Source: Sipunculus nudus (taxonomy: Eukaryota > Annelida > Sipuncula > Golfingiida > Sipunculidae). Taken from it: a DNA stretch of 64,000 nt. A program made the translations under genes and the position numbers. Numbering within the stretch: position 1 is the stretch's first letter; every line of letters begins with the position of its first letter. Below, piece after piece: positions 42,151 through 64,000 of this stretch. The stretch is from assembly GCA_026874595.1 (NCBI GenBank), contig CM049322.1:33500340-33564339 (forward strand), given 5' to 3'. The notes beneath the pieces were generated by a model. It ran no database searches. It was not told the DNA's origin and was given only the letters and a program-made list of their open reading frames with translations.

Positions 42151-43249
42151 TAGTTTTTATTCCTATTGCACTATATTGCTAAAATGGGGGGGGGGATATC
42201 ACATTACAGCAGCTCAAGGGACCCATTTCACATTACACATTTCACCCATATCACATTACAGCAGCTCAAGGGACCCATTTGAGTGTGTGTGTGTTGGGGG
42301 GGGGGGGGGGGGGGTGAACCGAAGCCTCCATCCCTCTGCATAGCGAATGAAAATTCCGACCCAGCTGTAGACTTTATTTGTATTCCAGCGATGGACCTGG
42401 TGAACCATGATACATTTTTTTTCTGTGTAGTTTTATTAGGATGGGCAGATAAATATGTGTAGCCTTATGCCAATTTAATAATCTGTTCTTTTTATCACCA
42501 TTTATTTTAACCAATACTCAGAACACGTAAAAGGGAAATGTATATTCTGACTTTAAAGATTTCCTGTAAATTGTAAAAAAAAAGAGTTACATAAGTAATC
42601 TCAGGTACATTGGTCACTTTTCCAGCAAAATTAATACATACATACATAAATAAATTACACAGTTATTAATACGTATGTACATACACACGTGCATGGTATA
42701 TAGAATTGGATTGGATTCAGATAGTAAGTTGTGGCCTATTGCGGTATGGATATGTTTGTGGTTGTACACACGGATAAATTAATACAGGACCTGTAAAACC
42801 AAAATGAGGCCGAGACCCTGATACTCCAAAGAGTGTCTATATAGGCTCAGCACCCAAACCAAACTACCAGGACACTAAGACTCGAAATTGAAGAATTAAC
42901 CTTGAAAGTTGGGTTAAGTGCAGATATCTATGAGGTTTAGTGAAGCCAGCAAATTGTCTGGTTTGTGTCCCCCCCCCCCCCCCGCAAATTGTGTCTGGTT
43001 TGTGTCCCCCCCCCCGGGTGTACTAACAGCTTTTATGAAATCACACAGGCCAGCACAATTTGTAAAAAATATAAATAGATTTTCCTTTCCTTTCTTTCAT
43101 TAATATATCTTCTATATCTGTCCGAAAATATATTTCATATGTACACCATAATTTTATTGGATTTGCATAATGTATGTATATTTCCTTACAACCGGAATCT
43201 GCGGCGACAGGGATTTTCTCTCCCGGTCCTATGGCCAGTTCTTTATTGG

Positions 43250-43256
43250 TATAAAT
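43250..43256 (+). promoter_or_regulatory. Candidate TATA-like element of gene C
   Basis: TATAAAT lies about 130 bp upstream of the gene C ATG in a locally GC-richer segment. No transcript start is known, so this is tentative. Confidence 0.25.
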
Positions 43257-43384
43257 GTTTGTAGCGTATACACAAGCGACTGCAGTTGGTCCTGCAAGGG
43301 AAGCATTCTTGTGGTCAGGAGACAGCTAGCGACTGGCAGCCGCTCTGCAGTAACGACCCGACCCGCAGTTATTAATGTGCTACA

Positions 43385-56422
<13,038 letters not shown>

Positions 56423-56881
56423 CGAAGGAGCGTCACAATTTGAACGCTGTATAGAACAATCAAGTGTATTTCTGATTTTTTCCTCTCTGATTTATAGTAT
56501 ATTTGAATATGTATTTATATGGTATCTTACCACTTTTAGTTGAACTATGTTGAAAAAATAATGCATGCAAAACGTTATATGTTAAGTCTGATCGCATATA
56601 TTTTGTCATATATAATCTTTTGAATAATACTGATGCAGAAAGCTTTCTTTCTCACTTTGCATAACTTCCCCAGCTCACGAGACACGTTCATTCCAAAGTT
56701 ATTTAAAATACTGTTCACTACATTTAAACATGCTAAACACTCTTAATTGACCTATGTTTCACGCTTACCTTTTTTTATGTATATATATGAATTTTAATGT
56801 TAATGTCAACAAAAAGGCTTATAATGAGAGGCCAATGTTCCAATATCTAAAGCATGAAACATTGTATTCAAGACAATGTAC

Positions 56882-56887
56882 AATAAA
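56882..56887 (+). terminator. Candidate polyadenylation signal of gene C
   Basis: AATAAA (tacaataaaatg) lies about 460 bp after the gene C stop codon, the first clear AATAAA after it. Confidence 0.4.
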
Positions 56888-56899
56888 ATGAATGTTACG

Positions 56900-59020
56900 A
56901 AACTATGCCATGAACTTGATGTTTTTAGTTGAGTTACACAAAATCATTAACTGTTTTATTAACTTGAGCTATCGCAATGGTGAAACTATGTGTGGCCTAT
57001 TTCTCACACAAAAGTCAGCATTCTAAGACACAAATAAAATTTCAGTGGCCGGTTAGTTCCAAGAATAAAATAGTGTGTGGTACAAGTGACTTATTCTTCT
57101 CGTGACTCTTTAGTAAATTGGTTAACTAAAACATGCTCACTCCTTGTAATGTTATTGACCATGCGTATTACTTGCTTAAGTGACTGATCGCGTGATGTAA
57201 TCTGCTACCATCTAAGCTTGGTTGCGTGAAATCACTGTAATTTTAATATTATTTTATTATATGTTATATTAGCGTGTCATGCTTACACAATATCGCTAAG
57301 TGTTTTATTTACTTGTGCGATCGCACTGACTATGAATAGTATGCAAGTACAGTTTACACAAAATATAATAGAAAGTCTAGACACATTAATACCTGATATA
57401 TACAATGAGGTATTAAGTCCTTACAGTAGTAAATAGTCATGTAGAAAGGTGACGTTAATTACTGGGACCCCCCCCCCCCCCCCCCCCCGGCGCATCTTCC
57501 TATAGAAGACCATCAGTTGTCCCGTTATACAGTACTCTAATAATTGGTCTTATGAAATTGGGTTGACGAAACATTTTGCCCGAGAAAGAAATCTTTGTCA
57601 AACCTATACATCCGTTTACTTGTGGTCGGCGGATTCCAGCTTCGTATAATAGTGCTTTCAGGTAGTTTTGCAAGTGTATAATAAAATATATAGCACTGGG
57701 TATCTCGGCGCCTTTATCAAGGACGTCATGGATGAAGTATTGAACACACGTACACACTTAAATGACAACAATGCAATTACATATCAATCTTGGCCTCCCT
57801 TGTTCTAATACAAGAGATAATAGATCAAGTCCTTTAACAAGGACTTTGGACGACAATTACACCTAAAGATTTACAACGGAGTGCCTTTCTAATTGCCGTC
57901 GGATTAAGTACCTCACCAATCAATTGCGAATGGGGTTGTGCTGTTGTTATAGTGTTGACAGGGCTGGGAGTGAAAAATACACCCATGGCGAAATATACCA
58001 TCTTGTACTGAATCTGGTATGTAATGCAAAGTTAGCTATTTTATTTGTTAATGTTAGAAATAATCATGTGTATAACAACTAATGTAGCGCTGAGAGGCTT
58101 CTCAGAGGCCAAGGAATAAGGATTTGCAATTTCCCAAAACTTGGTCCTTGTAGATCCTCTTGTGGTATTCGGTCAGAATTTAAAAAGATGTGGCTTTATC
58201 TGGGAACGCCTGGTTTAACACACATGGAGATATATTTCGTTCATCCTATATATTACGTGTCAGACTCTATCTGCTTCAAAATCATTGCAACAACGGCCCG
58301 ATACTGTAATAATACTGTAAACCAAATTTATTTATTTTTTATACTTTTTTAAAGTATCCTCCACAAAGTAAAAAGGTCCATTACTATTTTACTGCAAGGA
58401 TTGCTTTGTTTAATCTGTTGTGCCGGGAAGGTGTATTGGTCAAATTTCGCAAGGTACCTGTTATATTGACCACGATTCTCAGAAAAGATTTACACAATAA
58501 AAAGGTGTGGAACTTAATAAAGCACGTAATTATACTTATAAACACACAAATACAATTGTTCAACCTGCGATTGGATATAAACTAAACACTCGGAATATAC
58601 ACATGACGAAGGTTTACTAATAACCTTAAATAAGTATGCACTCGCATATTATATTATTATATATCACACAAAGTACAGTCATTTTGTCACCGTAACCTTG
58701 GATGCATATAAAAAAATCTATTTAACGTTTAGTTATTTTGTAACTTATTTAAATAAAAAAAGTTTTTTTAAAGATGTCAGATATTTCGGAAAGCTCATAT
58801 ATATTATGCTTTTATGCAAAACATTGTTGGATGAAAATATGCCATGAATTAACAGAAAAAAAGCTATACTTCTCATAAATAAAACAAAATTCTACAAAAG
58901 TGCTTGACTGAGACATTTAATCCATTATATATCCGCAAAAGCAAAACTGTTCAAGGATTAAACAAAAGTTGGCACATATATAGAAGAGTTGGGACAAATA
59001 TAGAAGAGCTTGCTTTGGTC
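56900..59020. other. Intergenic, no gene recognised
   Basis: An AT-rich stretch with a poly-C tract at about 57470-57488 and only short ORFs. Upstream exons of the GTPase gene that follows may lie here but none was recognised. A repeated phrase atatagaagag occurs at 58978 and 59000. Confidence 0.5.
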
Positions 59021-59029
59021 TATTTCAAG

Positions 59030-59226
59030 ATTTATTGTGTGTTCGCCTGTTAGACGGAGAAGCGGAGGACGGTAACAAACTTGCCCTGGACACTAGAGAA
59101 TTGATGAAGGTTTTAGGCAGGGACGATGTCAGATATAAACCTGTCGTACTCGTCTATGTGGCTGGATCATTCAGAACGGGAAAGTCATTTCTCCTCAATT
59201 ACCTTATTCGGTATCTGAAAGCCCTG
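59030..59226 (+). CDS. GBP/atlastin-type GTPase, single N-terminal exon (partial)
   Basis: Acceptor ctatttcaag (phase 1 in) and donor CTG|gtaagt (phase 0 out) flank an exon encoding CVRLLDGEAEDGN, then KPVVLVYVAGSFRTGKSFLL and NYLIRYLKAL. V-A-G-S-F-R-T-G-K-S-F-L-L is the P-loop (GxxxxGKS) in the context typical of guanylate-binding proteins and atlastins. Known: large dynamin-superfamily GTPases; GBPs act in cell-autonomous immunity and atlastins fuse ER membranes. The sequence cannot separate the two. There is no in-frame ATG, so a preceding exon is expected upstream. The following exons (switch regions, helical domain) are not found before the window end. It is either the start of a gene with a long intron or an isolated exon remnant; the frame itself is intact. 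Confidence 0.65.
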
Positions 59227-59329
59227 GTAAGTGGTGATAGATATGTTTAATTTCAATGATTCAGTATGCGGAATAAAATATAATTCACTCTGTTATCTTT
59301 TGAGGGGGGTATAAAAGAATTGTATCACA

Positions 59330-59470
59330 TCAATGGTACACTGAAAACATAAGGTTGTCAAATGGGTGTATCTAAAACAACAACCGAAGTTGTCAAATTA
59401 TCAATTTGACAACCCCCTCTAGGGTTGTCACAAAGGGTTGCCAAATGTTTGCTGTGAAAACCCATGGGTT
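59330..59470. repeat. MITE-like inverted-repeat segment (ggttgtcaaa)
   Basis: Several ggttgtcaaa/gggttgtca phrases surround an 11-bp-arm palindrome at 59389-59412 (gttgtcaaatt, spacer, aatttgacaac). It lies just downstream of the GTPase exon donor. Confidence 0.5.
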
Positions 59471-59535
59471 GTCATGGACCTGTCAGGTCTTTCCGTATTC
59501 ACTCTTTCTCACTCTCTGTTGTTTGTCTCTTTCTT

Positions 59536-59537
<2 letters not shown>

Positions 59538-59602
<65 letters not shown>
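59538..59602. repeat. (CT)n(TA)n microsatellite
   Basis: A CT array passes into a TA array. Confidence 0.9.
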
Positions 59603-59607
<5 letters not shown>

Positions 59608-60073
59608 TTATATATTATATATATGTTATAATTATAACAGATATTTTCAAGTAGAGAGTATATTTTTTTTCAAACCAAGCGGTTTGAAACTTGTGTAACT
59701 TGTGACACGTGTATTTGTCTGCAATAGTTTTACGACTGATTATTCCTTACAATGTGGACAGAGTTCTATCGGGGTATGTTTTAGTGTTCACATAAAGAGT
59801 CAACGTGTAGCTTTATTGTATCTACATCCTCCCCGCTTTCTCTCTGGCAATGAATATACGTCAAATGTTAAGGAAGGGTTAGTGACATTACGTAATTACC
59901 TCCCGAAGCATTCTCATCACAACATCAACCACGGAGAAAACCAAGATCGGACTTGCGGGCACCGACTTTAAATCCCGCTTCAGGAACCAGAAGAAATCAT
60001 TCAGCCACCTCAAGTACGGTAAAGACTCGGAACTCTCAAAATGCATTTGGCTCCAACATAAAATGAACACTTC

Positions 60074-60079
<6 letters not shown>

Positions 60080-60110
<31 letters not shown>
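60080..60110. repeat. Poly-A tract
   Basis: About 31 A in a row. It could be the tail of a retroposed sequence inserted in the + orientation, but no target-site duplication was confirmed by eye. Confidence 0.8.
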
Positions 60111-60113
<3 letters not shown>

Positions 60114-60271
60114 ACGGGTCCTCAAGCGCGTCTCCCCTGGAAAGCCCCAAGTGGGAGTAACAATCTTTGCCCTAAAAAAAGGTCCAAAATGCAGATATAA
60201 TCATAATCCCAATACCCTCCCACATGGGAGTGCTTCGGCACATAATTACATGTCACCAACCTTTCCTAATC

Positions 60272-60277
<6 letters not shown>

Positions 60278-60333
<56 letters not shown>

Positions 60334-60402
60334 GTGCCAGAGAATAATCTCTCACACCAACACACCCACACATAAATTATATATATATATATATATATAT
60401 GT
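60278..60402. repeat. Two (TA)n microsatellites
   Basis: TA arrays at about 60278-60327 and 60377-60400, separated by a CACAC-containing spacer. Confidence 0.9.
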
Positions 60403-60484
60403 TTATGTAATAAACCTTCATATCCCTTTCCTCTTTCTCTCTTTCCCTCTATATGTATGTGTGTGTGTCTGTAGCACACTTCAG

Positions 60485-63400
60485 GTCATATGATTTTCCC
60501 GTGCTATAATTCCATTGTCACAGTTAAATGATAGGCCTATAATTCATATTAACGCGGAAATATATATTCTGCTGATGCTGAAATCCAATGTACAGATCGG
60601 GCAATCAAATTCATAACCGTCCTTGTTTGGCTGTTCTTAAAAAATGTAAATCACCCCTACAATGTATTAATATTTAAGATTTGCATGGAAAATTCAAAGT
60701 CTTGAACCGGTTGAATGGAACGCTTTGTTATCTATTAATCAAAAACTGAATAAGTCAGTCCATACATAAATGGCAGGGCCATACTAAACTCATTTAAAAT
60801 AATATCATGTGTTGCCTTTGATGACAGAAATATAATTCAGCAGCCCCTTTTCCGGTCAGCCTCATTAGCTTTTTTTGTGTCCTTTCACAACAAACGTCAC
60901 ATTTCAGCATGTACACCACATGAACAAGAACTTATCACATTATTTATTTTACAGAATCCCAAATGGAAATAAAAGATTGCCACTATAGGAATTAAGTCTC
61001 AGCAAAGCACTTTATTGCATTGACATATCCAGTTTAGCCACTACGTGCGTCATCATTTCAACTCCGTCACAGACTTTAAGCAGTGCTTCGAATTTATTAT
61101 TTAATAGGAAATGTTCATGCTTATTCCGCGGTTCGATAAATTTCATTTAAAAAAATAATAATGGTTTACCTGTACGATTTATTTTGTTATACAATATATT
61201 TAAACCCTACACATTGAGGTACGTTTAAAGATTCAAGCTAACTGCAGCCGCAACCTTCAGAAGGAAAATGCAAGAAATGAAAGGAAAATATGGCAACCAT
61301 TTCTTAATATGTCGTAAATCAGTATTTTTTTGAAAATCTATCCATTTCCCGCATATAGCAGTGTGGAGGTAAGAGAACAATGCTGACTTTTAATAATTGT
61401 AATCGATGGCAAAATTATTGTTCAAAACATGCAGACTCTTTTATATTATTTTAACAGTTTAATATTTAACAATAAATAAAACAGTGACCTTTTGAAAACT
61501 ATGAAATTCTCAATAACAGTTGCAATTTGTAGATATACGGTCTTACATACAATTCATCCTCTGTTTTAACATTGATCAATTATATTCACCACCGTAAACA
61601 GTAAACTAAAATGACGGTGTTGATATATAACGGCGTTGACAAACAGATATGATATTTATTCAAAGACACAACCCACCCTAATGGCAGCACCTTGGATCGG
61701 ACCCGGTTCGCCAGCGGAGGAAGCCGAGCTTTTTACCACTCAGATGTCCAGGTCCCCCATGGCGGGTCCAGCAACAGAGAACAACTCTGCTTTTGACCAG
61801 TAATTTCAGTTGGGAGCATCGAATTTAAATATATGCGCATTCATTTGTATGTTGGGTTAATTAAGCAAATATCATTCAAATAAATGGTGCAATTTTACAG
61901 GCCACTGTTGGTCCAAAGGTCACTGGTGGTGAAACTTAAGATCTCCTAAAATTTATTATTGTTCATAGGTACCAGAGGTTATCGATTGTTCTGGCGTCCG
62001 TAGTAGCGAACTGCAAGTCCTTATTTTTTTTGTAAAGAAATGTTTTACGCCATAGGTCTAATTTTAATAAAATAGAATCAAATATATAAATTTATAAGAA
62101 AAAAAAAATATTACAAATGACAAACATCAACTGTCTGTTGGATCTGTCCTCTCCTGAAACGATGCAGTGCTTCTATCGCAAGCCCCTCACACTTCAGCTT
62201 CTTAAGGCTTTTATAAGCGACATCTATGTTGATTGAAGATTATATTGTTTCATGACCCCGTCACGGATTTGAGACAGGGCCCTTGGGCCAAGCTGCAGGC
62301 CTGTTCCACAAAACTTGCATCGTTAACTGTCCTTTAAAAAATGCCCTGTATATGCTTCTCTTATAAGAAAGTTATAAAATGAACATTTCATGTCACACCG
62401 TCTGACTAATATTTTTTTTATATTCATATATGCCCTCTTGATAAGTCTTACCTTTGTCCACAACATAAATACCTACATCACAGGAGGCCTTATCCGAATA
62501 TATCACAAACCTCATACATGTAAAAGTATCTAGCTATGTTGTAATTATATATACGTGTTCCTCTTTATGCTGAGAACCGTTAGTAATAGAAGGCTTACTG
62601 GTCAATATACTAGTTACTATAATACTGTACTGTTTGGTACAAACACAGACATAGAATATAGTTCTACTGAGGTTAATATGACATTTGTCAGGAATATAAC
62701 TAACATACTATCCCTGCATTTCGATTGGCCTGTAAATGGGTAGCACAAGATCGGCCCTCAGACATTACGGCCAGATCCCTGCCCCGCCGGAGTGCCTGAA
62801 CATCTATGTCTGAGAAACGCATTATAAGGCCCCCCGAGGATGCAAGTTTTTCGTCATTTTTGACAACGCCTCATCGCTTTGAAGTATCGTGTCACATCAA
62901 ATAAACCCGCTAGTCCTTTTAATAAGTTTCTTATCTCTCCAACGACACGTACCATGTGAGTGAAATATTCATTAATAACCATATAGATTCGTATATTGTT
63001 CTGCATGTATGGGAGATTTCTGCCTGCCGTCCGAGCATAGGCGGGTATGTCTGCCAAGGCATCTCTGATTGGCTGATTATGAGGGTAGCCGAAACACATG
63101 GTAGTGTTCACCTTCTTCACTAGAGGGCCTCACAGGGCAAAAACACGCTTGTTCTTGGCTAAGTTCATGCTAAAAATTGCGAAGTCTTGCACATGTCAGC
63201 GGAGAAGCAGTTCTCGTTGTATTTGATAGCTCCTCGGGATGAACGTCAATGACGCTCGTCCAGGTGTATGTGCGAAACCAATGTGTGTGTACTTCAAGCA
63301 TCACTCCCAGCAAAAAATCTGTGAGAGCGCTGGAGAATTCTCGGAGATTTCTAAAGCATTTTTATGCATTAATTATTAAAAAAATAAACTTTAGTACTAA

Positions 63401-63900
63401 TTGAAAAATTGTACCATATTACATTTCACATTTTTTCAATTGTTAAAATACCGATTTAATCAATAATACCAGCATAATTATTTTAGAGCTATCAGTGTAA
63501 ACTCTCTGTTGATTATCAGATAACATGACAATTAATTGTGAATTCTCAATTTGGATTTCAGGATGATATTTATAACTGTAAAATCATATTCATAATACGT
63601 GTATAATTAAAACAATATTTATGAATTTTATAATAACTGAATTTAAATTATTTGTCAATGTGCAAATAGCCCTTTAACAATTTATTTGTTTTAAGATGAT
63701 AATTTTGCAAATATTGATACTAATTATAATTCCAAACTTAAGATAAAATATATGAATTCAATACGAAAATCAATACTACCAATAAAGGAAAAAATAGAGA
63801 ACAAAGTAAACAGTGTCAATCTAATATTATTCTTATATAATTGATTATAAATTTATAATTTTGTTTAACATTTAATGATATGATGGTAAAGATAAAAGTA
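60485..63900. other. No gene recognised
   Basis: AT-rich sequence with only short ORFs and no recognisable domain. Apart from the SINE head at 61665-61770 I see no structure. Remaining exons of the GTPase gene were looked for and not found. Confidence 0.5.
61665..61770 (-). mobile_element. tRNA-like SINE head (minus strand)
   Basis: On the minus strand: gacctggacatctgagtggt, aaaaagctcggcttcctccg, ctggcgaaccgggtccgatcc. It matches the head of the SINE at 40765-41000 (cctggacagtcgaggggtaa, aacgctcgg, gacccgggttcgatcc) with A- and B-box-like elements. Confidence 0.6.
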
Positions 63901-63914
63901 AGAATTCTTCATAT

Positions 63915-63918
63915 TCTC

Positions 63919-63963
<45 letters not shown>

Positions 63964-63983
63964 ATTATTATTATTATTATTAT
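63915..63983. repeat. (TTC)n(TTA)n microsatellite
   Basis: A CTT trinucleotide array passes into ATT repeats near the right edge. Confidence 0.95.
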
Positions 63984-64000
63984 GAGTATAAACATCTTGG

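Larger units (their letters stand above)
41005..43380. other. Intergenic between genes B and C
   Basis: No gene is recognised. It contains a SINE-body fragment (about 41465-41560), a TA run (41570-41590), a family 1 repeat copy (41925-42150), a duplicated tcacattacagcagctcaag phrase (42199 and 42251), poly-G (42296-42314) and a duplicated aaattgtctggtttgtgtcc-type phrase with poly-C (42951-43017). Confidence 0.6.

Noticed and set aside
59702-59971. Second exon of the GTPase gene
   Set aside because: The ORF has none of the expected G-domain motifs and no phase-0 acceptor in frame.
59991-60027. Small exon between cgcttcag and gtaaag near 60 kb
   Set aside because: Splice-like borders but no family match and no support for the frame.

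Overview
The window looks like nuclear DNA from an invertebrate animal, most likely a mollusc or other lophotrochozoan. The evidence is AT-rich intergenic DNA, many (TA)n arrays, multi-exon genes with GT/AG introns of 0.4-4.5 kb, several dispersed short repeats, a decayed non-LTR reverse transcriptase and tRNA-derived SINEs. The species assignment is inference. No bacterial operon, CRISPR array, rRNA or functional tRNA gene was seen.

The main content is a head-to-tail cluster of three related single-pass membrane receptor genes, all on the + strand. I assembled them by joining exons; most exons are hidden among short unrelated ORFs. Gene A (3580-14787, 5 exons, 483 aa) and gene C (43385-56422, 6 exons, 373 aa) encode a signal peptide, a Cys-rich SUEL/galactose-lectin-like domain, a CUB-like domain, a stalk, one membrane helix, and a cytoplasmic tail. 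The tail carries an ITIM (LQYADL / LQYAEL) followed, at exactly 29 residues between tyrosines, by an ITSM-type motif (TNYAEI / TEYSTV). Gene B (35243-40268, 5 exons, 194 aa) has the same signal-peptide, stalk, membrane and tail exon plan, but no lectin/CUB exon and no ITIM/ITSM. All ectodomain introns are phase 1, the membrane exon is 82 bp in every gene, and the tail exon follows a phase-2 intron.

Layout: 1-750, possible 3' end of a further upstream gene; 750-3500, intergenic with a SINE head; 3.6-14.8 kb, gene A; 17.4-30.35 kb, about 13 kb of minisatellite. The minisatellite has 36-bp monomers to about 20.7 kb, then a 105/106-bp higher-order unit built from three diverged monomers. From 30.4 to 35.2 kb is intergenic; 35.2-40.3 kb, gene B; 43.4-56.4 kb, gene C, whose introns hold a LINE remnant, a MITE-like element and duplicated blocks. 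At 59.03-59.23 kb lies one exon of a guanylate-binding-protein/atlastin-type GTPase with an intact P-loop; the rest to 64 kb shows no clear gene.

Taken together, the window looks like an invertebrate immune-receptor neighbourhood. Two paralogues look inhibitory or switch-type by their tails, one 'headless' paralogue lacks both the binding head and the inhibitory tail motifs, and a GBP-like GTPase exon lies next door. Gene models come from splice signals, phase and paralogue comparison; no transcript or database search was available.
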